DNA of 64,000 nucleotides, from contig CAZOBN010000001.1 of assembly GCA_964577835.1 (NCBI GenBank), positions 27,688 to 91,687 on the forward strand, written 5' to 3'. Under the pieces are notes generated by a model. The model was given only the letters and a program-made list of their open reading frames with translations, was not told the origin of the DNA and did not search any database. Origin of the DNA: CAVVYA01 sp964577835. GTDB lineage: Bacteria; Pseudomonadota; Alphaproteobacteria; SMXQ01. Positions 41,436 through 50,361 of the stretch are shown here, piece after piece (within the stretch, counting starts at the first letter, position 1; the number at the start of each line of letters is the position of its first letter). The position numbers were made by a program, and so were the translations under genes.

Positions 41436-42755
41436 ATGAGCATGTCCGAAATGGCGCCCCATGTTGTCATTGTCGGAGCAGGCTTCGGCGGCCTGGCAAC
41501 CGCGTCGATGCTGAAGGACCCCGGAATCGACGTCACGGTCATCGACAGGAATAACTACCATCTGTTCGTACCGCTGCTCTATCAGGTGGCGACCGCCGAG
41601 CTGTCGCCGGGCAATATCGCCGAACCGATCCGCAAGACCTTGCGCCGGCGTGGCAACATCGAAGTGCTGATGGGCGAGGTGACACGGGTGGATGCCGCGC
41701 GGCGCGAGGTCACCCTGAACACCGGCAAGATCATCTCCTACGATCGGCTGATCATCGGCACCGGCTCGAAATACAATTATTTCGGCCATGAGGAATGGGC
41801 CCTGGTGGCTCCGGGCCTCAAGACGATCGAGGACGCGCGGCGCCTCCGCTCGCGCCTGCTGATGGCCTTTGAAATCGCCGAGATGATCGACGATCCTGCG
41901 CGGCAGACCGCGCTGATGACGACCGTCATCGTCGGCGGCGGCCCGACGGGAGTCGAATTGGCGGGGTCGATCGCCGAGCTCGCGCGCTACACGCTGGCCC
42001 GCGACTTCCGCCATATCCGGCCGGAGCTTGCTCAGATCGTCCTGGTCGAGGCCGGACCACGGCTGCTCGCCGGCTTTCATCCGCGGATCTCGGCTTACGC
42101 CGAGCGGCGCCTCACCCGATTGGGCGTCAAGATTCTCCTGAGCCATCGGGTCGACGATCTGCGCGTCGACGGCGCGGTCATCGCGGGACAATTCATGCCC
42201 GGCGGCACCCTGATCTGGGCCGCCGGGGTGCGGGCGTCGCCTGCCGCGCACTGGCTGGGCGTGCAGACGGATTCGGCCGGCCGCATTGCCGTCAATCCCG
42301 ATCTGTCCGTGCCGGGATTCGATGGCATCTACGCACTGGGCGATACGGCATTGTGCCGCGACGAACACGGCGCGCCCCTCCCCGCCCTCGGCCAAGTCGC
42401 CAAGCAACAGGGGCAACACCTCGGCCGCGCGCTCGCCGCCAATCTGCGCAACGGCACGCCGATGCCGCCCTTCCGGTTTCGCAATCGCGGCAACGCCGGC
42501 ATCATCGGCCGCAACGCCGCCTTTTTCGATTTCGGCCGCTGGCAGGCCACCGGCTTTCCCGCTTGGCTGCTGTGGGCGATTGTCCACGTCTGGCTGCTCG
42601 TCGGATTCGAGAACCGCGTGCGGGTCGCGATGCAATGGGTGTGGTCCTATCTGACCTATCAACGTGGCGCGCGGCTGATCACCAACCAGGATACCTGGCC
42701 GCAGGCGACCCGCGTCGAATCCGCGCCGATAAAGGAATCGGCGGAAACTCTCTGA
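41436..42755 (+). CDS. ndh: Type II NADH dehydrogenase / FAD-NAD(P) oxidoreductase
   Basis: Non-proton-pumping NADH:quinone oxidoreductase at the inner face of the membrane. ATG 41436 (MSMSEMAPHVVIVGAGFGGL) with GAGGA upstream; in-frame codons back to 41358 lack a site. FAD-binding VVIVGAGFGGLATASML, NYHLFVPLLYQVATAELSP, NADH-binding TVIVGGGPTGVELAGSIAEL and the second FAD site GIYALGDTAL. A hydrophobic C-terminal part (FPAWLLWAIVHVWLLVGFEN) serves as membrane contact. 439 residues. Could be a paralogous quinone reductase. Confidence 0.92.
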   Translation: MSMSEMAPHVVIVGAGFGGLATASMLKDPGIDVTVIDRNNYHLFVPLLYQVATAELSPGNIAEPIRKTLRRRGNIEVLMGEVTRVDAARREVTLNTGKIISYDRLIIGTGSKYNYFGHEEWALVAPGLKTIEDARRLRSRLLMAFEIAEMIDDPARQTALMTTVIVGGGPTGVELAGSIAELARYTLARDFRHIRPELAQIVLVEAGPRLLAGFHPRISAYAERRLTRLGVKILLSHRVDDLRVDGAVIAGQFMPGGTLIWAAGVRASPAAHWLGVQTDSAGRIAVNPDLSVPGFDGIYALGDTALCRDEHGAPLPALGQVAKQQGQHLGRALAANLRNGTPMPPFRFRNRGNAGIIGRNAAFFDFGRWQATGFPAWLLWAIVHVWLLVGFENRVRVAMQWVWSYLTYQRGARLITNQDTWPQATRVESAPIKESAETL

Positions 42756-42764
42756 GCGTCAGTG

Positions 42765-43064
42765 TCATGTCCAGAGGATGGCCGCGACCGTCACGACCAC
42801 GGTAAGTATAACAGCGATCAGGATGACGGCGTTCGAGGTGCGATCGCTCCCGCGCGCCACGCGCTGCGCCATTTCCAACTGGGCCGCCGCGGCGAGCTGC
42901 TCCGGTGTCGGCGGCGTACCGCCAGCTTCTTCGTCGGTGCCGAGCGGCGCCGCCGGATCCCGAACGGGAGCCTTGTGCCCGCTCTCTCCAGTATCGATGG
43001 CGCGACGCAACCGCGCGACGTTCGGCCTCTCGTCCAACGGCGGTGGTTGCTTGGCTCTCGGCAT
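42765..43064 (-). CDS. Small tail-anchored membrane protein of unknown function
   Basis: 99 residues from ATG 43064, preceded by GGGGG. Hydrophilic N-terminal 75 residues (RLRRAIDTGESGHKAPVRDP; GTPPTPEQLAAAAQLEMAQR) and one C-terminal membrane helix (NAVILIAVILTVVVTVAAIL), ending two residues later. The topology suggests a cytoplasmic domain tethered to the membrane. I recall similar unnamed proteins in Alphaproteobacteria. It lies between NDH-2 and an NTF2-like gene. Confidence 0.7.
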   Translation of the reverse strand: MPRAKQPPPLDERPNVARLRRAIDTGESGHKAPVRDPAAPLGTDEEAGGTPPTPEQLAAAAQLEMAQRVARGSDRTSNAVILIAVILTVVVTVAAILWT

Positions 43065-43081
43065 GGCGGCCCCCATTTCGG

Positions 43082-43501
43082 TTAGCCGGTCAGTGCGTCG
43101 CGTGCGACTGACTCCAAAAGCTTGTAATGGCTGGTCTGCATGCGGATCTTGCCGTCGACCACGACGAACGAATCGGCGGCGCAATCGATGGCGTAGTCGG
43201 GCGCGTTGGCTTTCCAGATCAGCAGCCCGTTTTCGCCGTTCACCTCGAGCGCGACCATTTCGTAGCAGGAGCCCGGACCGTGCTGATAAAGGCGCGACGC
43301 GGCGTTGCGCACGGCATCATGGCCCCATGGCTGACGGCCGCTGTGGGTCAAAAGCACAACATCCTGGGTGTAATTGCGCCGAAGGTCCTCCTCGAACTGG
43401 CCGGCAATCTGCAAACGGATGTGATCCTCGATTACTTCCCGGGTCGATCGGAATGCCAGTTCCTCGTCCTCGACCCATGACTTCGTGGTTTGGCGATGCA
43501 C
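43082..43501 (-). CDS. NTF2-like (SnoaL-type) domain protein
   Basis: 139 residues in a cone-shaped alpha+beta fold: helix IEDHIRLQIAGQFEEDLRRN, then NYTQDVVLLTHSGRQPWGHD, then strands CYEMVALEVNGENGLLIWKA and DCAADSFVVVDGKIRMQTSH. This matches nuclear transport factor 2 / SnoaL-like proteins, which include isomerases, hydrolases and ligand binders. No catalytic pair can be assigned. 17 bp upstream of the small membrane protein on the same strand, possibly co-transcribed. Confidence 0.78.
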   Translation of the reverse strand: MHRQTTKSWVEDEELAFRSTREVIEDHIRLQIAGQFEEDLRRNYTQDVVLLTHSGRQPWGHDAVRNAASRLYQHGPGSCYEMVALEVNGENGLLIWKANAPDYAIDCAADSFVVVDGKIRMQTSHYKLLESVARDALTG

Positions 43502-43645
43502 GGCTACACTCTCCTACGCGGAACTCGATGCCAGCGTAAACACGACTAGCACGATGAAGTTCCGTCATATCAAGGGAAGTTGAAGCCGATCGAGGCCGCC
43601 ATGGCAGACGGAGTCCGCCTGGGCCCGGAAACCGGGCGCGCCGCC

Positions 43646-45100
43646 TTATTTCACTTCGTCGGCGCTGCGGTTGTAGACGTCGTCCATGCGCACGATATCG
43701 TCCTCGCCGAGGTAAGCGCCGGATTGCACTTCGATGATGTGCAGCGGCAGCTTGCCGGGATTTTCCAGCCGATGGGTCATGCCCATCGGGATATAGGTCG
43801 ATTCGTTCGGACCCAGCAGCATGTTGTCCTGCCCACGCGTGATGCGGCCGGTGCCGCTGACCACGACCCAATGCTCGGCGCGATGATGATGCATCTGCAG
43901 GCTGAGCTGAGCGCCCGGCTTCACCATCAGATGCTTGACCTGGAAGCGGTCGCCGTCGTCGATGGTTTCATAGAAGCCCCACGGCCGGTGATGACGGCGG
44001 TGAGACTGCTCCTCCTGGCGGCCGCGCAGCTTGAGTTCGGCGACGATGCCCTTGACGTCCTCGGCGCTGTCGCGCGAAGCGACCAGCAGGCTGTCGCCGG
44101 TCTCCACGATGACGAGATCCTTCACACCCAGCACCGCCACCAACTCGCGCTCGGAGCGGACGTAGCAGCCCGACGAGTTCTGGACGATCACGTCGCCCGA
44201 CAGCACGTTGTCCTGCTCGTCTTTCTCGCCGACCTCCCACAGCGCACCCCAGCCACCAACATCGTTCCAGCCGATGTCGATCGGAATGACGACCGCGCCT
44301 TTGACATGCTCCATCACGGCGTAGTCGATGGAAATGCTCGGGCTGCGCACGAAATTGGCCTCGTCGAGGCGCAGGAAGTCGAGATCGCGGCGGCCTGATT
44401 CCAGGGCGGCGGCACAGGCCGACAGCACTTGCGGCTGCAGCCGCCCGAGCTCGGCCAGATAGCGGTCGGCGCGAAATACGAAGATGCCGCTGTTCCACAA
44501 ATAGCGGCCCTCCGCGACATACTTGGCGGCGGTCTTCGCGTCGGGCTTCTCTTTGAACATGGACAGCGCCCTGACACCGTCGCTGACGACCTCGCCGCAT
44601 TCGATATACCCGTAGCCGGTATGCGGCTTGGTCGGCTTCACGCCGAATGTGACGAAGCGCCCATCCTTCGCCGCGGCGACCGCGAGCTTCATCGCGGCGC
44701 GGAAGCCGGCCAGGTCACCGATCGCGTGATCCGCCGGCAGGACAACCAGGATTGCATCGGGATGGCGTTTCGCGGCGAGCATGGCGGCCACGGCCACGGC
44801 AGGCGCAGTGTTGCGGCCGACGGGCTCGAGCAGCAGAGACGTCGGGCTGACCCGCAGTTGCAGCAACTGATCGGCGACCGCGAAGCGGTGATCGTTATTG
44901 CACACCACGATCGGCGGAGCGGTTTGGTTTTCGCCATGCAGGCGCAGAACGGTGTCCTGCAGCATGGTGTGATCGGAAACCAGCTTCTGCAACTGCTTCG
45001 GATAGAGCGCGCGCGACAGCGGCCATAACCGTGTGCCGGATCCACCGGAAAGGACAACCGGAAAAATCAGTTCCCCTGCTGTGCTACCCGTATTGCTCAT
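43646..45100 (-). CDS. manC: Mannose-1-phosphate guanylyltransferase / mannose-6-phosphate isomerase
   Basis: Bifunctional type II PMI-GMP enzyme giving GDP-mannose for exopolysaccharide. ATG 45100. N-terminal GMP domain (about 15-350): FPVVLSGGSGTRLWPLSRAL, YPKQLQKL, FKEKPDAKTAAKYV, WNSGIFVFRA. C-terminal cupin isomerase domain (about 375-484): HRPWGFYETIDDGDRFQVKH, VKPGAQLSLQMHHHRAEHWV and the C-terminal IIEVQSGAYLGEDDIVRMDD. 484 residues. Divergent from the OPX gene at the edge of the polysaccharide locus. Confidence 0.95.
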   Translation of the reverse strand: MSNTGSTAGELIFPVVLSGGSGTRLWPLSRALYPKQLQKLVSDHTMLQDTVLRLHGENQTAPPIVVCNNDHRFAVADQLLQLRVSPTSLLLEPVGRNTAPAVAVAAMLAAKRHPDAILVVLPADHAIGDLAGFRAAMKLAVAAAKDGRFVTFGVKPTKPHTGYGYIECGEVVSDGVRALSMFKEKPDAKTAAKYVAEGRYLWNSGIFVFRADRYLAELGRLQPQVLSACAAALESGRRDLDFLRLDEANFVRSPSISIDYAVMEHVKGAVVIPIDIGWNDVGGWGALWEVGEKDEQDNVLSGDVIVQNSSGCYVRSERELVAVLGVKDLVIVETGDSLLVASRDSAEDVKGIVAELKLRGRQEEQSHRRHHRPWGFYETIDDGDRFQVKHLMVKPGAQLSLQMHHHRAEHWVVVSGTGRITRGQDNMLLGPNESTYIPMGMTHRLENPGKLPLHIIEVQSGAYLGEDDIVRMDDVYNRSADEVK

Positions 45101-45442
45101 CGGTCCCACCCATCTTAACTCGCCGCTGATGACAGCCGCGTTCCAATAGCCTGTTTTCTCATGATGATGGGGGCGCTCCCGCCTTGTCAAACTGCAACGT
45201 ACAGCTCATGGAAATGCCCGAGCCAGCCTAATAGAGGAACTCTTTACGAAAGGTAACGTTGTCCCACACGACGAGGCGGCGCTGAGTTATCCGGCCAGGT
45301 TCCCGCCTGAACCGGGATTGGCTCGGTGCTGCGGCAACGCCCGATGAATGCATGAGTTCCCTTAAATATGGGGCAAACCTGGCGGGGTCGTTTGACATCG
45401 ATCGGCAAACCAACCGCCGGAGCTCTCGGCTGGAGAATCAAA
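45101..45442. promoter_or_regulatory. Divergent manC / OPX intergenic region
   Basis: 342 bp separating the divergent manC and export genes; it should contain promoters for both halves of the polysaccharide locus. The stretch TTAAATATGGGG near 45363-45372 could include a -10 for the rightward genes. GGAG seven bases before 45443 is the likely ribosome site. No palindromic operator was convincing. Confidence 0.45.
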
Positions 45443-46075
45443 ATGACAAGTGACACGTATCCGTCTGGCACATTGGCCAGCACCTTCATGTCTTTCCTGC
45501 GGGTGCGCAAGCGGCAGTTGTTGACGCCCGTGGCGGGTCTGCTGCTCGCATTCGGCCTCACGGCCTGCGGCACCAATTATGACAGTCTGACGATGCAATC
45601 GATGGGTACGCCGCCGGCATACAAGCTGGATGCGGGCGATCGTGTCGCGATCAACGTCTTCGGCGAAGAGAACCTGTCCGGTGAGTATGAGGTCGACCAA
45701 TCCGGCATCGTCTCCCTGCCGCTGGCCGGCCGCGTCAAGGTCGCCAACCTGTCGACCCAGGACGCCGAACGGACCATCGCGAAGCGCCTGTCGGAAGGCT
45801 TCGTATCGAATCCGAACGTCACGGTGAGCGTCGTTCGTTATCGGCCGTTCTACGTCCTCGGCGAAGTGGCCCGCCCGGGTGGTTATCCGTTCTATTCAGG
45901 CGCCAGCGTCCTGAGCGCGGTGGCCGTCGCCGGCGGCTATACCTATCGCGCCGAGAAGATGGGCGTCCGCCTGCTGCGTCAGGGCGGCGATGGCACGGCA
46001 CAGCCGCAGCGCATCACCCCGGGTACCTATATCGAGCCGGGTGATATCCTCATCGTTCCGGAGCGTTGGTTCTGA
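45443..46075 (+). CDS. Short OPX (Wza-like) polysaccharide export lipoprotein
   Basis: 210 residues from ATG 45443 (GGAG upstream); ATG 45488 is an alternative. Basic n-region, hydrophobic stretch and lipobox LTAC (PVAGLLLAFGLTACG) indicate a lipoprotein. Then Poly_export (YKLDAGDRVAINVFGEENLS; GIVSLPLAGRVKVANLSTQD) and one SLBB domain (VLGEVARPGGYPFYSGASVL), ending directly after GDILIVPERWF. Full-length Wza is about 380 residues with a further domain and an outer-membrane helix; these are absent. It should therefore form a periplasmic duct that needs another outer-membrane partner. Confidence 0.92.
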   Translation: MTSDTYPSGTLASTFMSFLRVRKRQLLTPVAGLLLAFGLTACGTNYDSLTMQSMGTPPAYKLDAGDRVAINVFGEENLSGEYEVDQSGIVSLPLAGRVKVANLSTQDAERTIAKRLSEGFVSNPNVTVSVVRYRPFYVLGEVARPGGYPFYSGASVLSAVAVAGGYTYRAEKMGVRLLRQGGDGTAQPQRITPGTYIEPGDILIVPERWF

Positions 46076-46110
46076 TCCATCGCCAGTAAGCGTCAGGTGG
46101 TTTGGCAGGC

Positions 46111-47427
46111 ATGAGCGCCGCCTATCAGTACGAGCCGGACTACCAGCCCCGCGCGGTCGCGACGCCCAATCGGACGACCGTTGCGGGGCTTTGGCTGATT
46201 CTGGGTTCCCTCGTTTTCCTACAGCGCCTTTCGATCGCCGGCGTGCCCGTGGCGTTCGGAATTTCCTACATGGTGCTGGTCGCCCTGGTTTTGCTGCGCG
46301 TCGTTATCATCGACGCCACGTTCCTGGTCTTTTTCCTGATCGCGGTGGCGGTGGCGTCGCTGTCTATCTTCTGGTGGCCAGCCGACGCGTCGCTCAGCTC
46401 ATTCCTCTATCTGGTGGCCATCTACGCGCTTTATATGCTGCGGTTCCGCGACCGTGCCGCCAGCTTCGCCGCGGCCCGACATATCTTCCTGAAATGCATG
46501 CTGATCGTGGCTGTGCTTGGCATCGCCCAGTTCATGGCGCAGTTCGTGCTGGGGCCCGAGCGGGTGTTTCCGCTGGAATTCCTCCCGGAATTCGTCAAGG
46601 CGCAGAACTATAACGTGATCATACCGCTGACCTACGGCTCGCCCATCGTCAAGAGCAACGGCGTGTTCTTCCTCGAGCCGTCGTTCTTCTCACAGTTCCT
46701 GGCCATTGCCCTTATTTTCGAGTTGGCGGGCCCTCAACGCCCGATCCGTTCGAGCATCTATCTCTTCGCCCTCCTGCTGTCCTATTCCGGCACCGGCCTG
46801 CTGACCGCAGCGGTGTTCGCGCCATTGATGCTGATTCGCCGCGTCAACGTGCCGATCATCCTGGGCGCCATCGTGACGAGTATCGTCGTCGTCCTGAGCG
46901 CCAGCGTGTTCGAGTTCAACACACTGTTCGGCCGCGTCGACGAATTCACGGCGCCCGAATCGAGCGGATTTGCCCGCTTCGTTTCACCGTTCTACCTGAT
47001 CCGCGACTTCCTGCTGCCCTCCCCCGACAACTTCCTCTTCGGCATGGGTCCGGGGACGATCAACGCCGCCTTGTTGAAAGCAACCTTTCACGCCTACCTG
47101 GCCCATGACCCGACCTGGATCAAATTGATCTTCGAATACGGCCTGGTCGGCGGGCTCGCACTGCTCAGCTACGTCGTTAGCGCCGTCTATACGGGTGCCC
47201 GCGACCGGCTCTTGTCGACGGCGCTATTGTTCGCATGGCTGGTGCTTGGCGGGTATCTGCTCAACGGCATGATGAACGTCCTATTCGTCACCCTCGGGGT
47301 GATGCATTCATGGTCCGCCGTGCGCACCCCAGAGCGGCCCCTGACCCCGCGCCGCGCCCGCATGACGGGACGGCCAGCGGGCCGGCGGCGCCATTCCTCG
47401 CCGCTGCCAGGAACCCCAGCGCCCTAG
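46111..47427 (+). CDS. Wzy/O-antigen-polymerase-like membrane protein
   Basis: 438 residues with about 10-12 membrane helices. A long external loop before the C-terminal helices contains the region DNFLFGMGPGTINAALLKAT and HAYLAHDPTWIKLIFEYGLV, matching the O-antigen ligase/polymerase (Wzy_C) pattern G-x-G...H...W-x-x-x-x-x-E-x-G. Basic, probably disordered C-terminal 40 residues. 35 bp after the OPX gene on the same strand. Likely polymerises the exopolysaccharide repeat unit in the periplasm. Confidence 0.85.
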   Translation: MSAAYQYEPDYQPRAVATPNRTTVAGLWLILGSLVFLQRLSIAGVPVAFGISYMVLVALVLLRVVIIDATFLVFFLIAVAVASLSIFWWPADASLSSFLYLVAIYALYMLRFRDRAASFAAARHIFLKCMLIVAVLGIAQFMAQFVLGPERVFPLEFLPEFVKAQNYNVIIPLTYGSPIVKSNGVFFLEPSFFSQFLAIALIFELAGPQRPIRSSIYLFALLLSYSGTGLLTAAVFAPLMLIRRVNVPIILGAIVTSIVVVLSASVFEFNTLFGRVDEFTAPESSGFARFVSPFYLIRDFLLPSPDNFLFGMGPGTINAALLKATFHAYLAHDPTWIKLIFEYGLVGGLALLSYVVSAVYTGARDRLLSTALLFAWLVLGGYLLNGMMNVLFVTLGVMHSWSAVRTPERPLTPRRARMTGRPAGRRRHSSPLPGTPAP

Positions 47428-47525
47428 GACTCTCAATATCGCGATGTCACGATCAAGCCGGCTGGCACGCCTGCCAACCGAGCCAGTCGTGCGCATACGG
47501 CTCTAAGTTGGACATTGCGGCCGGC

Positions 47526-48767
47526 TTAGCCGGGACCGGAAGCGCCCCGCTTGACGGGCCGCGGCGCCGCCGTGGCGGGAGCGGAGTTGGAGGACGAGTC
47601 GGAAGCCCGCCAACGCCCGTAGGCACCTTCATAGGCCGCCGCGGTGAGGCGGCCGATCTCGGCCCAGCTCGGGATCGCATCGCGCAGACGCCGCACATGG
47701 GCCGCGCAGGAGGCGACCAGCTCGGGCCGCTCGATGAAGCCGCGCATGGCCTGCGCCAGCGCTCCTGGATCGTCCGACGGAATGAGGAAGCCGCCCTTGC
47801 CATCGCCGAACAGTTCAGCGGCGGCGCCCATGCGGGTGGCGATCACGGGCTTGCCGACGACCATGGCGGTCATCAGCACGCCGCTGGCCTCGATCTGGCG
47901 ATAAGGGAACACCAATACGTCGGCGCCGCGGAATATCCGATTGAGCTCCGAGGACGACACGAACCGCAGGTCGAAATCGATGCGGTTGGCGACGCCGGTC
48001 CGCGCCGCCAGTTCCTCGAGCGGTCGCATGTCCATGTAGGCCTTGCCCACGACGCGCACGCGGCACTTGGCGCGTGTCGCCGGATCGAGCTCCGCAAGGG
48101 CGCGGATCAGCACGTCGAGCCCCTTGTAGGGTTTGATCTTGCCGAACAGCAGGAAGGTGATGGGCGTCTCCGGCGGGCGGGCGTTCGGCTGACCATCGTC
48201 GGTCAAGTCGCCCTGGTGGAGCAGCCCATGCGGGATACAACGCACCCGGTCCGCTTGGCCGAGATGATTGGCGACGATCTGCCGCCCATTCTCGGTATGC
48301 ACGATCAGAGCGTCGAAATGGCGCAAGGCGTCGAAGGCGCCGATCGATTGCAGGGAGGAACCCGGCGCGCCGTTGAACGGCATGGTGTCGTGAACCGTGA
48401 TGACGAGCGGCGCAACGCGCCGGAGGCGCCGCAGGAACCAGGAGTCGACCATCGGCAGCGGCAGCCATTGGAAATGGATGACGTCGGGCTGCAGGCGCTC
48501 CATCTCGGCGCAGAGCCGCCGCATGCCGGCGATATGGCTGATGCCCTTGGCGGCGCGGAATATGGGTTTCGGCAGCTTGTCCCAGAAGCCGGCGGCGAGG
48601 CCGCGGTAGAACATGGGACGCAGGAACGGCGGAACGGATTGCGCTTCGGCCCCGGCAGGCGCTTTGCCATAGAGACTGACTTGATGGCCCGCATCCTGCA
48701 GGCCGCCAGCCAGTTCTCGGTCATAGGGCAAGGTGAAAAGGGAGGGATCGACGAGAGCGATCTTCAT
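47526..48767 (-). CDS. Family 4 glycosyltransferase
   Basis: 413 residues, GT-B fold. N-terminal Rossmann domain KIALVDPSLFTLPYDRELAG with acceptor-side VIHFQWLPLPMVDSW and ITVHDTMPFN; C-terminal nucleotide-sugar domain with LLFGKIKPYKGLDVLIRALA, the EX7E-like region (EASGVLMTAMVVGKPVIATR) and GGFLIPSDDPGALAQAM. ATG 48767 starts MKIALVDP; the upstream frame lacks similarity. It ends just after the convergent polymerase gene. Adds a sugar to the lipid-linked repeat; donor unknown, GDP-mannose possible given manC. Confidence 0.9.
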   Translation of the reverse strand: MKIALVDPSLFTLPYDRELAGGLQDAGHQVSLYGKAPAGAEAQSVPPFLRPMFYRGLAAGFWDKLPKPIFRAAKGISHIAGMRRLCAEMERLQPDVIHFQWLPLPMVDSWFLRRLRRVAPLVITVHDTMPFNGAPGSSLQSIGAFDALRHFDALIVHTENGRQIVANHLGQADRVRCIPHGLLHQGDLTDDGQPNARPPETPITFLLFGKIKPYKGLDVLIRALAELDPATRAKCRVRVVGKAYMDMRPLEELAARTGVANRIDFDLRFVSSSELNRIFRGADVLVFPYRQIEASGVLMTAMVVGKPVIATRMGAAAELFGDGKGGFLIPSDDPGALAQAMRGFIERPELVASCAAHVRRLRDAIPSWAEIGRLTAAAYEGAYGRWRASDSSSNSAPATAAPRPVKRGASGPG

Positions 48768-48837
48768 GGGATATCGCTGAACCGGACAGATGCGTTGGGA
48801 AATCGGGCGGCGCCTGCCGTGGGCGCCGCCCGCAAGA

Positions 48838-49617
48838 TCAATAGGCACCCGTACGGCCGAGCACGACCCCGATCGTGCGTACGAGGATCGAAACGTCGCG
48901 GCCCAGGCTCCACTGCCGCGCGTAGTTCGAGTCGAGCCGTACGCGGCTGTCGTAATCGATGTCGTTGCGACCGCTGACCTGCCACAGGCCGGTCAAACCG
49001 GGACGGCAGCCCAGGTAATCGCGGAACGCGGCGCCGTATCGAGCGGCCTCCGCCGTGACGATGGGGCGCGGCCCGACCAGGCTCATCTCGCCTTTGATCA
49101 CATTGAAGAGCTGCGGCAATTCATCCAAGCTGGTCTGCCGCATGAAGTTGCCGAGCGGCGTCACGCGCGGGTCATCCTTTAGCTTGAAGTCGCGCTCCCA
49201 TTCGGCGCGTGCTTCGGGATCTTCCGCGAGGAGCTTCTGTAGGCGCTCTTCCGCGTCGGCGCACATGGTGCGGAATTTCAAGCAGCAAAACGATTTGCCG
49301 TTCGCCCCGATGCGCTTGTGGCGGAACAGGATCGGGCCGCCATCGCGCTTGACCAGCAGAGCGATGGCGAACATGACCGGAAACAACGCGAGCAGAAGCA
49401 GCAAACCGCCGACCAAATCGAAGCTGCGTTTCACCAGAGAGGCCGACGGATAGCGAATCGACGGGCGCGTTGGAAAGGGAACGATCTCCGCATCCGCCAT
49501 GGCGCACCATCCGTCGACCATGGCGTTTGCGCGAGTCACGTCAGGAGGTGTCGGCTGCCGGCGTTCGGAATGTGAGTCCCGAATGGCTTCGTTCCTATTT
49601 AAGCTCCAATGTGCCAT
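48838..49617 (-). CDS. Polyprenyl-phosphate hexose-1-phosphate transferase (ExoY/WbaP C-terminal type)
   Basis: Initiates repeat-unit synthesis by moving a sugar-1-phosphate to undecaprenyl phosphate. 259 residues from ATG 49617 (GAGGA seven bases upstream); internal ATGs at 49521 and 49500 lack good sites. Signature KRSFDLVGGLLLLLALFPVM (membrane re-entrant helix), FRHKRIGANGKSFCCLKFRT, LDELPQLFNVIKGEMSLVGP and CRPGLTGLWQVSGRND. Small ExoY-type without the N-terminal WbaP membrane domain. 70 bp upstream of the GT4 gene. Confidence 0.94.
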   Translation of the reverse strand: MAHWSLNRNEAIRDSHSERRQPTPPDVTRANAMVDGWCAMADAEIVPFPTRPSIRYPSASLVKRSFDLVGGLLLLLALFPVMFAIALLVKRDGGPILFRHKRIGANGKSFCCLKFRTMCADAEERLQKLLAEDPEARAEWERDFKLKDDPRVTPLGNFMRQTSLDELPQLFNVIKGEMSLVGPRPIVTAEAARYGAAFRDYLGCRPGLTGLWQVSGRNDIDYDSRVRLDSNYARQWSLGRDVSILVRTIGVVLGRTGAY

Positions 49618-50058
49618 TGGCTCGTCCTCTGTACAAATTGATTTTGGAGCAGGCCAAGACGCCGCGTCGGCGAAAAATTTAATGCCGTACTACGCAACGC
49701 CCGCTTGCTCGATAGTCCCTCTCGCTTGTCGTCAGCAGCGTCTCGTCGGAACGAGACGAGCGCCGCAAAATTAAAAATATGCTTTCTTATCAACGCGCGG
49801 CGTGTGAGGTTTGTGAGATTTTGCGGACATGCAGACAGCCTGTGCAGAGCGCCCAAAATGGGCGCATTCGCCGCGTGAAACGCACACAAAAACGACACAG
49901 CGATAGCTCAGCCATAAGCCTTCGTTTAAACTCGTAGGCCGCGCTAAGCGAACGGCACGGCTGCGTTCAGGCGATTTTAAGATCATCGCCGCCATAGTTC
50001 CGTCTTTGTGCGAACGTTTTAAATTTGGCTCTTGTCACCGAGCCGGGGGATGCGATCA
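49618..50058. other. Long intergenic region with hairpins, between initiating transferase and small membrane protein
   Basis: 441 bp, clearly more AT-rich than the genes. A perfect 8-bp hairpin CGTCTCGT-CGGA-ACGAGACG lies at 49739-49758, and GCGCCC...GGGCGC at 49849-49865. Neither has a following T-run. No supportable ORF. It should hold divergent promoters for the transferase (left) and the small protein plus flippase (right). Confidence 0.5.
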
Positions 50059-50232
50059 ATGGACCAGCACGTCAGAGCTTCGAATCGCCAAGCCTTGGGC
50101 GCGACGGACAAGCGGATTTTGCGCGATCCCGAGCTCGACAAACCGGCTCAAAGCTCCGCCATGGTCTTGGTCTTGGGATTTGTAGCGCTTGTATCAATGG
50201 CATTCGGATTCCTGCTTGGCCTGTTGTTCTAA
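50059..50232 (+). CDS. Small single-pass membrane protein (57 aa)
   Basis: ATG 50059 with GGGGGA eight bases upstream. Hydrophilic N-terminal 33 residues (MDQHVRASNRQALGATDKRI) are followed by a single hydrophobic helix (SAMVLVLGFVALVSMAFGFL) and the protein ends LGLLF. No family recognised. It sits 130 bp before the flippase gene on the same strand inside the polysaccharide locus. It is real rather than noise if the ribosome site and helix are judged together; function unknown. Confidence 0.6.
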   Translation: MDQHVRASNRQALGATDKRILRDPELDKPAQSSAMVLVLGFVALVSMAFGFLLGLLF

Positions 50233-50361
50233 CCGGCGGTCGCCCCTCGGGGAAACGCCGAAACCAACGCCGCGGCCGCGCCGCAAGATCGACATCCTCC
50301 TTCTCCAACATCGGCTCGCGCGCATCCGCCACGGCTCGCGCTTGCGCCAAGGAAACTGACC

